64,000 bases of DNA. Source: Diacronema lutheri (Eukaryota > Haptophyta > Pavlovophyceae > Pavlovales > Pavlovaceae). Positions 29,501-38,574 of the stretch are shown here, in pieces. Numbering within the stretch: position 1 is the stretch's first letter; each line of letters opens with the position of its first letter. Below the pieces are notes generated by a model that saw nothing but the letters and a program-made list of their open reading frames with translations, was not told the origin of the DNA and ran no database searches. Both the position numbers and the translations under genes were made by a program. The stretch is from NCBI GenBank assembly GCA_019448385.1, contig JAGTXO010000023.1, positions 1 through 64,000 of the forward strand, read 5' to 3'.

Positions 29501-31453
29501 CCCGACGACGAGCTCAAGAAGATCGTGCTCAAGGTGGTCAAGCAGACCGTCACGACCGAGGGCGTCACGCCCGAGTACGTGCGCACCGAGATTGTGCCCG
29601 AGTATTTTGCAAAGCTGTGGCAGCGCAGGATGGCTGCCGACCGGCGCAACTACCGGCAGCTCGTCGAGACGACCGTCGAGCTCGCCGCAAAGGTCGGCGC
29701 GGCGGAGGTGCTCGCGCGCATCGTCGACGACCTCAAGGACGAGAGCGAGCCGTACCGCAAGCTGTGCGTTGAGACGGCCATGCTGATCCTCCAGCGCCTC
29801 TCCGCCGCAGACGTTGACGCGCGCCTCGAGGAGCAGCTCGTCGATGGCCTCATCTATGTCTTCCAGGAGCAGACGGCGCAGGCGGACGAGGGCGAGGAGG
29901 AGCGGCGCGACTCGTCCTCCGCCATCGTCCTCTCGGCGTTTGGCTCGATCATCGCGCAGCTCGGCCTGCGCGCCAAGCCCTACCTGCCGCAGATCGCGGG
30001 CACCGTCAAGTGGCGGCTCAACAACCGCGCGGCAAAGGTGCGGCAGCAGGCCGCGGACCTCGTCGCGCGGATCGCGCCGGTGATGAAGGCGTGCGACGCT
30101 GAGGGCCTGCTCGGTCACCTTGGCGTCGTGCTGTACGAGTACCTTGGCGAGGAGTACCCCGATGTGCTCGGCTCCATCTTGGGTGGCCTCAAGGCCATCG
30201 TCAACGTGATCGGCATGCACAAGATGACGCCGCCTGTCAAGGACCTGCTGCCGCGGCTCACACCCATTCTCAAGAACCGCCACGAGAAGGTGCAGGAGAA
30301 CGCCATCGACCTCGTCGGCCGCATCGCCGACCGCGGTGCCGAGTTTGTCTCGGCGCGCGAATGGATGCGCATCTGCTTTGAGCTCCTCGAGCTGCTCAAG
30401 GCGCACAAGAAGGGGATTCGCCGCGCGACGGTGAACACGTTTGGGTACATTGCCAAGGCCATTGGCCCGCAGGACGTGCTCGCGACGCTGCTCAACAACC
30501 TCAAGGTGCCGCACGCCTGCGCGCGTGTGTGCCCGCGTCCGCGCCCACGTCGAGCCGCACGCGCACGCGGCCGCGACCGCGCCGCGCGACCCTCGCGCGC
30601 GCCGTGCTGCGGGGCTCACCACCCGTCTGCCACCGCCGCTGCCCCCCCTTTGCACAACCCCCTCTCTCTCGGCTGCCCCCCCCCCCCCCCCCCCCCTCTC
30701 TCTCCGTCCTTCCTCGCAACGCAGGTGCAGGAGCGGCAGAACCGTGTGTGCACGACCGTCGCGATCGCGATCGTCGCCGAGAGCTGCGCGCCCTTCACCG
30801 TCGTGCCCGGCCTGATGAACGAATACCGCATCCCCGAGCTCAATGTGCAGAACGGCGTGCTCAAGTCCTTCTCCTTCCTCTTCGAGTACATTGGCGAGAT
30901 GGGGCGCGACTACCTGCACGCCGTCGTGCCGCTCCTCGAGGACGCGCTCATCGACCGCGATCTCGTCCATCGGCAGACGGCGTGCACGACAGTCAAGCAC
31001 CTCGCACTCGGGGCCGCTGGTCTGGGCTGCGAGGATGGCTGCCGGCACCTGCTCAACCACGTGTGGCCCAACATCTTTGAGACGAGCCCGCACGTGGTGA
31101 ACGCGGTGAGCGAGGCGATCGAGGGCATCCGCGTCGCGTGCGGTGCGAGCCTTATCCTCAGCTACCTGCTCGCCGGACTCTTCCACCCGGCACGGCGCGT
31201 GCGCGATGTCTACTGGCGGCTCTACAACTCGGCGTACGTTGGCGCGCAGGAGGCGCTCGTCTGTGCCTACCCCATCCTCCCCGACGAAGACGAGACGCCG
31301 CACGCGGCGCGTGACGCCCTCGCTGCCCTCCCGCCCAATGTGCCGCCGCACGGCGTGCCCAACGGCGACGCCCGCGCCAACGGGAAGACGGTCAAAGCGC
31401 GGCCGGCCGCGCGCCGCCGCTACGCGCGCACGCACCTTGAGCTCTTCTGCTGA
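26558..31453 (+). CDS. SF3B1: Splicing factor 3B subunit 1 (SF3b155)
   Basis: SF3B1 is the HEAT-repeat scaffold of U2 snRNP that clamps the branch-point helix. Exons 26558-30505 and 30725-31453 join in phase 0 ([14 protein letters not shown]), giving 1558 aa versus 1304 in human. The N-terminal 490 residues hold about a dozen W-D-x-x-P units, many as [12 protein letters not shown] or [12 protein letters not shown], equivalent to the U2AF-ligand/phospho-TPGR motifs. The C-terminal HEAT array is highly conserved ([76 protein letters not shown]). The Lys equivalent to human K700 is in EQPKVRT. The 219-bp intron is a multiple of three without an in-frame stop, so retention would insert 73 residues. 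Intron 3' end has a long C/T tract. The C-terminal tail is extended and basic, ending HLELFC. Confidence 0.97.
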   Translation: MADTGVDDEIARARAERAKQAFGVADDEDDFYGGGGGGAAAAAMRGAELPADGDDDDDERAGGARSARPTFTAPRQVLDDVPLSGADDEASDPFAAHRQLTINERYDEYHKRGRVGRALSPERADAFAQGGASKAQGVEVRTYRDTLLEAQLAREADELRRAAAQKAEEAAAVAAGATGAAAPAPRKRRRWDVVSDAAAAAAPSLGPEWEAPERPRAGSAAPSALGGAQWDATPAPGACAPGGGGGGGGAQPSWDATPLAGAAGAASARASKWDATPTPGRAPVADAGAGAGAAVPGPAWDATPMPSAAAQQAAAHAAQGWDATPLAGAQLAASKWDAAPTPGRAPAAGGLAAAGAGASKWDATPTPGRAPVAGAGGAAASASRWDATPTPGRAPAAGACGAAASASKWDATPTPGGLAPGALLAAASGASKWDATPTPGRAPDAAGGAAASASRWDATPTPGRAPAAGGACGATPVAGGGRSRWDETPLGPAASGAAGGATPLGSACAFGATPAPGAAGLAALYGVTPGAGGVGATPRGPCDAQTPLYAAGGLGAAGASGVPLTPEASQALRWEAEMDARNRPLSDADLDAIFPPSGYKILKPPDSYQPIRTPARKLAATPLAGTGSGSAGLFAADGATGLSGASAAAAYGLPPGADEVAAAAGLPFSKPEDYQHFGKLLRTEDEELLTADELRERRIMKLLLRIKNGTPPQRKAALRTISEKAREFGAGPLFNQLLPLLMSPTLEDQERHLLVKVVDRVLYRLDELVRPYVHKVLVVIEPLLIDEDYYARVEGRSIISNLAKAAGLATMIATMRPDIDNVDEYVRNTTARALSVVAAALGVPALLPFLRAVCASKKSWHARHTGVKVVQQIAILLGCSVLPHLRALVECIEAGLNDEQPKVRTVVALAIGALAEAAAPYGIEAFDCVLKPLWKGIRQQRGKGLAAFLKAIGFIIPLMDAEYAGYYTKEVMVVLLREFGTPDDELKKIVLKVVKQTVTTEGVTPEYVRTEIVPEYFAKLWQRRMAADRRNYRQLVETTVELAAKVGAAEVLARIVDDLKDESEPYRKLCVETAMLILQRLSAADVDARLEEQLVDGLIYVFQEQTAQADEGEEERRDSSSAIVLSAFGSIIAQLGLRAKPYLPQIAGTVKWRLNNRAAKVRQQAADLVARIAPVMKACDAEGLLGHLGVVLYEYLGEEYPDVLGSILGGLKAIVNVIGMHKMTPPVKDLLPRLTPILKNRHEKVQENAIDLVGRIADRGAEFVSAREWMRICFELLELLKAHKKGIRRATVNTFGYIAKAIGPQDVLATLLNNLKVPHACARVCPRPRPRRAARARGRDRAARPSRAPCCGAHHPSATAAAPPLHNPLSLGCPPPPPPPLSPSFLATQVQERQNRVCTTVAIAIVAESCAPFTVVPGLMNEYRIPELNVQNGVLKSFSFLFEYIGEMGRDYLHAVVPLLEDALIDRDLVHRQTACTTVKHLALGAAGLGCEDGCRHLLNHVWPNIFETSPHVVNAVSEAIEGIRVACGASLILSYLLAGLFHPARRVRDVYWRLYNSAYVGAQEALVCAYPILPDEDETPHAARDALAALPPNVPPHGVPNGDARANGKTVKARPAARRRYARTHLELFC

Positions 31454-31483
31454 TGCGCACGCACCTTGAGCTCTTCTGCTGAT
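31426..31483. repeat. 29-bp tandem duplication across the SF3B1 stop codon
   Basis: The 29-base unit beginning GCGCACGCACCTTGAGCTCT and ending TGCTGAT is present twice, head to tail. The first copy contains the SF3B1 stop codon; the second lies in the 3' region, and a third copy begins but breaks off after eight bases. Because 29 is not a multiple of three, the duplication changes frame. Confidence 0.9.
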
Positions 31484-31786
31484 GCGCACGATGCGTGCGC
31501 CCGGAGCTCTTGATGGTTGGTGACGGTGGGCATGTGGGTGCGGGCGGGCGCGTGCGTGGAGCCGTGGACACTACCGTAGCACGGCATGGCTTCGGCACGG
31601 CGGCACGGCGGCAGCAGACGAAAGCGCAAGGCGCGCGGCCGCAGCCGGAGTCCGGGAGGCGCGGCCCACTGCGTGCAGTGTCAGTGTGTCACTGTGTCAG
31701 CGCTCCTGTGCGTGGGCGGGAAGTCGGAAGGGAAACTTGCACGAAAGTTGCCTTTGAAAACCGCAGCCGCAAGCATCCAAAGAGAG
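31484..31786. other. Intergenic region
   Basis: No recognisable gene. The last 100 bases before the next ATG are less GC-rich (GAAAGTTGCCTTTGAAAACC) and probably contain promoter and 5'-UTR sequence. Confidence 0.45.
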
Positions 31787-32662
31787 ATGAACGTCAAGCG
31801 CGCCTACCTCGCGAGCCTCGCCGTCGCCGGCGCCCTCCTGCTCCTCCTCCTCCTGCTCGTCGGCGGCACGGGTGCAGCATCGCGCATCGCCGAGTGCGTT
31901 GAGACCTGCCACGCGAACGGCTACGCGTGCGCTGGCCAGGCGTCGTGCGAGTGCGTCTGCGCGGCGCCGACGACCGCCGATCCAACGATGCGCAAGCTCG
32001 ACAAGGAGGAGTGCACCGTGCTCAAGGACGCGATGATCGAGGAGTACCAGGCGCATATGAACGATGACGAGGAGGAAGAGAAGGACGACGACCGCCTCGA
32101 CGACGTTGGCAGTTTTGGCTTGCCTCGCCAGCATGAGCACAACCACGACTTCCACCGCAGCGACCTCGACGACCACCACGCGCGCTCGCGCGAGCATCTC
32201 GACACGGCCGTGGCCCGTGCGCAGGGCATCTGCGCGGCGGCACTCGGCATGTCCGACGGCGTCGCCGCGCAGTGCCCGGCCTTCGCCCCCGGCACGAGCG
32301 CCGCCGCGCGGTACGACGGCGCGCGCGTGCGCGTGCCCGCGTTCGCCGAGTGCACGCACAAGCACCGCACGTGCCTCAAGCGCATCGCGACCGAATGCGT
32401 CGACCATGGTGTGCTCATCGCGAGCGTCATCAGCGCTGCTGGGGCGGCGGCAGCGCTGCTGGCTGCCGCCTGCTTGCTCGCGGTGCCCTGCTTGTCGGGC
32501 CGCTCGCGCGCCACGGCGTACGCGCGCACCGCGGCCGCTCGTCTGTGCGGCGGCAACGAGCCGCTCGCGGCGTGCGGATCGGCGGATGGCGCGAATGTGC
32601 CGGACGCTCATTGGACGCAGCAGGCAAGCGGCAGCATCCCCTTCGCCAAGGTCGTTCCGTGA
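31787..32662 (+). CDS. Secreted/type I membrane protein with Cys-rich ectodomain
   Basis: ORF of 291 aa from Met 31787, chosen because it begins a clear signal peptide (MNVKRAYLASLAVAGALLLL). The next segment is cysteine-rich (CVETCHANGYACAGQASCE), followed by an acidic and His-rich stretch (HEHNHDFHRSDLDDHH). A second Cys cluster (CTHKHRTCLKRIATEC) and a transmembrane helix near residues 210-235 (SAAGAAAALLAAACLLAV) precede a cytoplasmic tail of about 55 residues. No domain family was recognised. The His/Asp-rich segment could bind metal, which is inference. Its stop is 55 bp from the end of the convergent minus-strand gene. Confidence 0.65.
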   Translation: MNVKRAYLASLAVAGALLLLLLLLVGGTGAASRIAECVETCHANGYACAGQASCECVCAAPTTADPTMRKLDKEECTVLKDAMIEEYQAHMNDDEEEEKDDDRLDDVGSFGLPRQHEHNHDFHRSDLDDHHARSREHLDTAVARAQGICAAALGMSDGVAAQCPAFAPGTSAAARYDGARVRVPAFAECTHKHRTCLKRIATECVDHGVLIASVISAAGAAAALLAAACLLAVPCLSGRSRATAYARTAAARLCGGNEPLAACGSADGANVPDAHWTQQASGSIPFAKVVP

Positions 32663-32717
32663 GGGCTGGGATGCCCGGAGATCGACAGTCAAAAGTGTGG
32701 TCGCACGGCCGTCAGGT

Positions 32718-33857
32718 TCAGACGAGGCAAGAGAGCGCATCGAGCGCCTCGGCAAACGCCGACTCGGCCCCCGCGACAGCGTGCAGCCAGCCAACTGGCA
32801 GCGGCTCCGCACCGCCCGGCTCGATGCCAGTGGGTCCGCCTCCGCCGATGCCGTCGGAGGGCCCGATGCCGCCCATGTGCCGGGACGCGGCCGCACGCCC
32901 GGCGGCCGACGCTCGCGCACGCGACGAGCTCTCGTGCGGGTCGCGCCAGTCGCTTCCCAACGCGCACGGCGCGCACGCGTCCGAGGAGCGCTGCGCTCGG
33001 GAGGATCTGAGCTGCCCGCCCGCGTCTGTGCTCGTCGAGACGCTCGCCTGCGCGCTGGCGAGCGGCCGCAGCACGCAGATGGCGAGCGCGTAGCCCTCGA
33101 CCACGCTGCTGGTCGCCGTGAGCCTCGCCCACTGCTGCTGGCTGTGCGGCTCCCTGCCGACGAGCTGCAGCGCGAGGCCGCCGCGCCCGCCGCAGATCGC
33201 CGTGAGCTCGTCAGCCACCGAGACCGAGAGCCTGGGCTGGTGTTGCGTGGATGGCCGCGATGCCCTCCCGTCTTCCACGGGCGCGCAGCCTCCGCCCGCG
33301 CTGCCGCGCGCGCGAGAGCGCGGGTTGGCGTGCGACGAGATGGCGAGGCTGCGCTCCTCGCGCCGCGCAGTGCAGAGCGCCTCCATCACGTGCGCAACGG
33401 CTGCGTTGCCCGGTGCCACGCTCGTCGCGGCGAGCACGTCCGTGAGCTGCGCGCCCGGCGCGGTGAGCCTCGCGTGGACCGTCCTGCCGAAGAGCCAGTA
33501 GCCCGACGACGTTGCGAGCACGCAGCCGTCCTCGCCGAGCACGACGACGAGGTCGAGCACGGCCTCCATCCAGCTAATCAAGTGCGGGCGCAGCGCGAAG
33601 AAGGCCGCCTGCTGCCGCGGGCTCGCGTCGAGTGGGTGCGGCAGCGCGAGCACCATGCCCTCCTCCTCGTCGGCGCTCGCGAGCAGGACGTGGTCGGCCA
33701 CGCCCGCGGCGCTGGGCGGCAGGCTCTCGCGCGCGAGCAGCGAGGTGGCTCGCGGCGCGACGCGCCTGCGGCCCAAGAGCTGGCGCACGCGCGCGAAGCA
33801 CGACGGCGAGCTCCGCTGCGGGTCGCGCCGCGGATCTCCAGGTTTGACGGCGAACAT
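32718..33857 (-). CDS. Uncharacterised protein with PAS-like domain
   Basis: Single-exon ORF of 379 aa. Residues about 90-150 (LISWMEAVLDLVVVLGEDGC, then VLATSSGYWLFGRTVHARLT) follow the beta-alpha pattern of a PAS domain start, in which the first strand ends in a G-x-x-x-x-x-N/S-like turn. A second beta-rich segment near residues 220-270 (GLALQLVGREPHSQQQWARL) could complete the sensor fold. The last 110 residues are Ser/Gly/Ala-rich and probably disordered. No kinase, bZIP or LOV cysteine motif was found, so any signalling role is unsupported. It starts 48 bp from the divergent kinase gene. Confidence 0.5.
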   Translation of the reverse strand: MFAVKPGDPRRDPQRSSPSCFARVRQLLGRRRVAPRATSLLARESLPPSAAGVADHVLLASADEEEGMVLALPHPLDASPRQQAAFFALRPHLISWMEAVLDLVVVLGEDGCVLATSSGYWLFGRTVHARLTAPGAQLTDVLAATSVAPGNAAVAHVMEALCTARREERSLAISSHANPRSRARGSAGGGCAPVEDGRASRPSTQHQPRLSVSVADELTAICGGRGGLALQLVGREPHSQQQWARLTATSSVVEGYALAICVLRPLASAQASVSTSTDAGGQLRSSRAQRSSDACAPCALGSDWRDPHESSSRARASAAGRAAASRHMGGIGPSDGIGGGGPTGIEPGGAEPLPVGWLHAVAGAESAFAEALDALSCLV

Positions 33858-33905
33858 GCAAGCGAGGTGGACTCCGACTCGACGTTACACGCATGATCCA
33901 TTTTC

Positions 33906-34709
33906 GTGAACACATCGATGCCGCCGGGCGGCATCGTCCTCGTCTCGGCGTGCCTGCTCGTACACGCTCCCGCGGGCACCGCGCCGCGAGGGCGCCGGCC
34001 GTCGCGCGCGCGCACGAGCCTGCCGGTGTCAGCCACGATGCAGGCCCTGCACGCCGCCTCGCGCGGCCTTGCCGACGAGCTGCGCGCGCGCGCGGACGCG
34101 TCGGGGCTCGCGCAGTACTGGGTGGGGATCGCGGGCGGCGCGGGCTCGGGTAAGTCGACGCTTGCGCGCGCCGTACGAGACGCGCTCGGGCCGGAGGTGG
34201 CCGTCGTGCTTCCGATGGACGGCTTCCATTACACCAAAGCGGAGCTCGACCGCTTCGACGACCCGGCGCTTGCGCACGACCGGCGCGGCGCGCCCTTCAC
34301 GTTCGACGCGGACAGCTTCGTGCGTCGGCTGGCACAGCTGCGAGCCGCGGGTGAGGGTGCGTGGCCCTCATTTGACCACGCGGTGGGCGATCCAATCGAG
34401 GATGAGCTGCGCCTCGATCGCAGCCACCTGATCGTGCTGGTGGAGGGGAGCTACTTGCTGCTCGACGAGGCCCCGTGGTCTGACGCGGCCGCGCTTCTCG
34501 ACGAGGCGTGGTTCATCACGGTGCCCGAGGAGCTTGCGCGCCAGCGCGTCGCCGGGCGCCATGCGCGTGCGTGGGGCTGGTCCCTCGACCAGGCGCGGGC
34601 ACGCGTCGAGAGCAACGACTTGCCCAACATTCGACTCGTTGCGCAGTGCGAGGCGCGTGCGCACATCGTGATCGCGGGCGTGACGCTCAGTTGGGTGCGG
34701 CAGCGTTGA
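33906..34709 (+). CDS. P-loop small-molecule kinase (uridine kinase/PanK-like family)
   Basis: ORF of 267 aa. A canonical Walker A, GIAGGAGSGKSTLA, lies at about residues 74-87, followed by LPMDGFHYTKAELDRFDDPA and RGAPFTFDADSFVRRL, the substrate-binding layout of the uridine kinase-like/fructose-transport-kinase-like NTPase family (yeast Yfh7-type). LIVLVEGSYLLLDEAPW is the Walker B region, and WFITVPEELARQRVAGRHA supplies the lid arginines. The substrate (nucleoside, sugar or glycerate) cannot be told. The first 45 residues contain a hydrophobic stretch (GIVLVSACLLVHAPAGTA) followed by an Arg/Ser-rich segment, consistent with signal plus transit peptide and plastid targeting. If so, the mature protein would begin near MQALHAASRG. 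Confidence 0.78.
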   Translation: MNTSMPPGGIVLVSACLLVHAPAGTAPRGRRPSRARTSLPVSATMQALHAASRGLADELRARADASGLAQYWVGIAGGAGSGKSTLARAVRDALGPEVAVVLPMDGFHYTKAELDRFDDPALAHDRRGAPFTFDADSFVRRLAQLRAAGEGAWPSFDHAVGDPIEDELRLDRSHLIVLVEGSYLLLDEAPWSDAAALLDEAWFITVPEELARQRVAGRHARAWGWSLDQARARVESNDLPNIRLVAQCEARAHIVIAGVTLSWVRQR

Positions 34710-34960
34710 GGCCGCAGAGGTCGCGCACCGGAGCGTCCACGCGCGCCCGGAGGCCTGGTCGTGAGATGGACATCCCGCCTTCCCCAGTTAGCGACTTTGT
34801 ATTCCGACGGTCCGCCATCGTGTTCCGGGCGCGCACCCGGTCCGGGCGTCGCGGCACGTGCGCCAAGCAACCGGGAGAAAGCCTCGCCCGTCACCGGGGG
34901 CGAGCGAGCGAGCGCAGGGAAGCGAGCGGCTCGTACAGGCGTCGGCCCGCGCACAGCGGC

Positions 34961-35547
34961 ATGTCCAAGTTCTTCGCCGCGGGCTCGTCCTCCGACGAGT
35001 CGGACGAGTCGGAAGACGAGTCGCTCGAATCCAAGTCGGACGATGGCGAGCGGCCGCAGCAGTCGGCGCCGCTCGGCCGTGCTGCCTTCCTCAAGTCGGA
35101 CTCGGAGGACTCGGAGGACGAGGGTCCGCGCGTGGTCAAATCGCTCCGCGACAAGCGGTGGGAGGCGATGGTGAACACCATCAAGTCGATGCGCAACCAC
35201 ATCAAGATCAACGACTGGAACGCGATCGTCGGCGACTACGACGCGCTCAACAAGGCGCTCGCAAAGGCGTCGGCGATCGTGGCGAAGGAGGGCGTGCCCA
35301 AGTTCTTCTTCAAGGCGCTGCTGATGCTCGAGGCGCACACGAACAAGACGCTTGAGGATAAGGACGCGAAGAAGAAGATGTCGCCCACCAACGCCAAGAG
35401 CCTCAACTCGGTCCGGCAGAAGGTGCGCAAGCAGACCAAGGACCTCGAGGAGCAGCTCGTGCCGCTTCGCGACGCGGGCTTCAACGCGCTCAAGGACGAC
35501 CCGCTCGAGGCCGACGACGACGACGACGACGCGTGGCTCGACGATGA

Positions 35548-35585
<38 letters not shown>

Positions 35586-38311
35586 GCGACGACGACGACG
35601 GCGACAGCGGCGACGACGGCGGTGGCGCGCAGGCAGGTAAAAAGGCGGCGGCGGCGGCGGCGAAGGCGGCGGCGGCCGCCGGCAAAGCCAAGGGCAAGGA
35701 GGAGGCGGCGGCGGCAGCCAAGCTGGGCGCGGCCACGCTCTCGAAGCAGGAGGAGCAGGAGAAGATCGAGGCGGAGGTTGACCGCCGCCTCGACGAGCTC
35801 ATGGCGATGCGCGGGCGCAAGGGCACCGACCGCGCCGCGCAGGTGTCGGCACTGCACGAGCTGCGCGCGCTCACGCACAAGGACGACAAGCAGCTCGCGC
35901 TGCAGCTGCACCTGATCACGGCCTACTTTGACATGAACGCAAACATGCTCACTCTCATGTCGCACGCAAACTGGACGCACTGCTTCAACGCCCTCGACGG
36001 CGCGATCGCGCAGGTGTCCGCCGACCCGTCGCTCGAGCGGCGCACGGCCGTCGGCGAGGCGCCCGAGCGGCAGGCGGCGGAGGCGGGGGGCGACGGCGAG
36101 GACGCGGACGCGGCGGCGGAGGCGGCGGCGGTCGCCGACGCGGCGGCGAGCGCCGCGCTGCGCCTGTCCAACGTGTGCGCGCATTTGCTCGCGTTCACCG
36201 AGCGGCTGGACGACGAGTACTACAAGGCGCTGCAGCAGCAGCCCTTCTCCGAAGCGGGCGCGGCGAACGAGAAGGAGGACAAGGGCTCGTACCTCGCGCG
36301 GCTGCGCGACGAGCCGCGGCTCGTGCGCCTGATGGCCGCCCTCCTCGAGCACTTCAAGGGCGGCGCCGACGGGCGCGCGCCCGTCAACCTGCCCGCCGCC
36401 GCGCGTGTGGGCGCGCGGATGATCGAGCGGCTCTACTACAAGCCGCAGTCCACCTACGACGCGCAGTGGGCCGAGGTTAGGCGCCGGCGCGGCGTCGCAA
36501 CGGCTGAGCTCGAGCGCGCGACCAAGGCCTCCGACGACGCCGCCGCCGCCGCTGCGCGCGCGACGCTCGCGTCGCTGGCCGACCCGGAGGTGGCGGACAT
36601 CTCGGCGCGAATCGGCGAGCTCGCGTCGCTCGTCTACGCGTACGCGGACGAGCGGTCGAAGACGCGCGCGCTGCTGTGCCACGCCTTCCACCACGCGCGG
36701 CACGAGCGCTTCCACACGGCGCGCGACATGCTGCTCATGTCGCACCTGCAGGACAGCATCGGCTTCTCGGACATCTCGACGCAGATCCTCTACAACCGCG
36801 CGCTCGTGCGCGTGGGCGTCGCCGCCTTCCACACGGGCCACTTCGCCGAGGCGGTCGCGGCGCTCGGCGAGATGGTGGGCAACAACCGCCAGCGCGAGCT
36901 GCTCGCGCAAGGCCTGTCGAGCGCGCGGTACAACGAGCGCAACCCCGAGCAGGAGAAGCTCGAGCGGCGGCGGCAGGTGCCCTTCCACATGCACATCTCC
37001 CTCGAGCTCGTCGAGGCCTGCTTCCTCGTCGGCACGCTCCTCTGCGAGATGCCTGCGCTCGTCGCGCAGCGCAACGAGCCCAAGCGGCGGCTGACGCACA
37101 TGTCCAAGGCGCTCCGCCGGTTGATCGACTCGTACGACCGCCTCGTCTTCGCCGCGCCCGCCGAGCACCTGCGTGAGCACGTGATGGCCTGCGCGCACCT
37201 GCTGCTCGACGGCGATTGGCAGCGCGCGTGCGAGACGCTCGTCGGGCTGCCCGTCTGGGACATGATGACCGATGCTGCGGGCACGCGCGCCATGCTCAAG
37301 GGTGAGCCCGCAGCATGGCGCCCGCACCATGGCGCCCGCAGCATGGCGTCCACACGCGCCGCGCTCACGCCGGCGCGCCTCCCCTCTGCCCCCATCGTGC
37401 CGTGTGTGTGCGACGGTGTGTGTGCAGTGCGCATGCAGGAGGAGGGGCTGCGCACCTTCCTCCTCTCCTTTGCGCACGCCTACGAGGCGCTCTCGCTGCA
37501 GCAGCTCGCCGCGCGCTTTGAGCTGCCCCTCGACAAGGCGCACGCGATCGTTTCTCGCATGCTTGGCTCAGACGTAACCGCCGCCACCAGCCCTGCTCAA
37601 CCCCGCACCCTTCGTCCCATTGTCCCACCCACCCACCCAACCCTCCCCACCCCTTCCCACACGCCGCGCTGCCGCCCCGCGTGCGCGCGCGCGCGCTCGC
37701 CGACCGCCATTCGCTTTGCTTTTCCCGCGCCGCACGCACCCTGCGCTGTGCAGCAACTCGACGCCGCGTGGGACGGGCCGAGCGGTTCGGTGGTGCTCAA
37801 CCACGCGGCGCAGCTCTCGCGGCTGCAGGCGCTCGCCCTCTCGCTCTCGGAGAAGGCCGCCGCGCTCGTCGAGTCCAACGAGCGGCTCCTCGATGCGCGC
37901 ACCGGCGGCTACGGCTACAAGTACGACATCAAGCCGCCGTGGGCGGACCGCGCCGGCGGCGGACGCGGGCACGGCGACGGCGGCGGCGGTGGTGGCGGTG
38001 GCGGTGGGCGCGGCGGTGGCTACCGGCAAGGCGGCGGCGGCTACGGCGGCCGCGGCGGCGGCGGCCGCGGCGGCGACCGCGGAGGCTACGGCGGCGACCG
38101 CGGCGACCGCGGCGGCTACGGCGGCGGCGGCGACCGCGGCGGCGGCGACCGTGGCGACCGTGGCTACAGCGGTGGCGGGCGCGGCGGCGACCGCAGCGGC
38201 TACGGCGGAGCCGGAGGGCGCGGTGGCGGCGGTGGCTACGGCGGCGGCGGCGGCGGGCGCGGCGGCGGCGGCGGATACGGCCAGCGGCAGGGCTACCAGC
38301 GCGGCTACTGA
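34961..38311 (+). CDS. EIF3C: Eukaryotic translation initiation factor 3 subunit C
   Basis: eIF3c is a core PCI-domain subunit of eIF3 that bridges eIF1, eIF5 and the 40S ribosome. Exons 34961-37301, 37428-37573 and 37754-38311 give 1014 aa. The start MSKFFAAGSSSDESDESE is typical of the family, followed by RDKRWEAMVNTIKSMRNHIK and a poly-Asp tract. The PCI-proximal helices follow (ARDMLLMSHLQDSIGFSDIS, QILYNRALVRVG, PFHMHISLELVEACFLVGTL), then the winged-helix in exon 2 (RTFLLSFAHAYEALSLQQLA) and exon 3 (GSVVLNHAAQLSRLQALALS). The C-terminus is a long RGG/GGYGG array. Both introns (126 and 180 bp) are multiples of three without in-frame stops, so the genomic frame stays open throughout. Intron 1 carries small GCATGGCGCCCGC repeats. 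Confidence 0.96.
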
Positions 38312-38574
38312 GTGCGGCGCACGCAGCGCGCCGCATCGGCGCGCTGCGCGCGCTCGCATGCGGCCCTCAGACGCCGAGGCCGTCAGCTCGTGTCTCGGGG
38401 GGCGGACACTGAAAGTGGGTCGCAACGAACTTCCCTCTTTGCTGACCTTAATTAAGGATGCAAAATGTCAATGAGAATATACTAACGACGCTTACAGGCG
38501 GGTGTCGAGGTTCCTTAAGGCATTCTATTTTGGACACCGGATCCTTTGACGTAGCCCCGCCGAACGTAACGAAG
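38312..38574. promoter_or_regulatory. Candidate promoter / 5'-leader with TACTAAC-type branch site
   Basis: The last 150 bases are AT-rich for this genome, including CTTAATTAAGG at about 38448. Bases 38480-38497 read TACTAACGACGCTTACAG, an ideal branch-point sequence followed by a 3' splice site about 12 bases downstream. This suggests a 5'-UTR intron of the PKHD1-like gene; no convincing donor was located. A similar AATTAAGG word occurs in the divergent promoter at about 26420. Confidence 0.4.

Noticed and set aside
28025-31489. 1154-aa minus-strand open frame opposite SF3B1
   Set aside because: It is an antisense shadow of a highly conserved plus-strand gene; its Arg/Leu/Val/His-rich composition follows from codon bias in GC-rich DNA.
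34451-37543. 1030-aa minus-strand open frame opposite eIF3c
   Set aside because: The plus strand encodes unmistakable eIF3c; the minus reading is low-complexity and contains poly-Val from the Asp tract.
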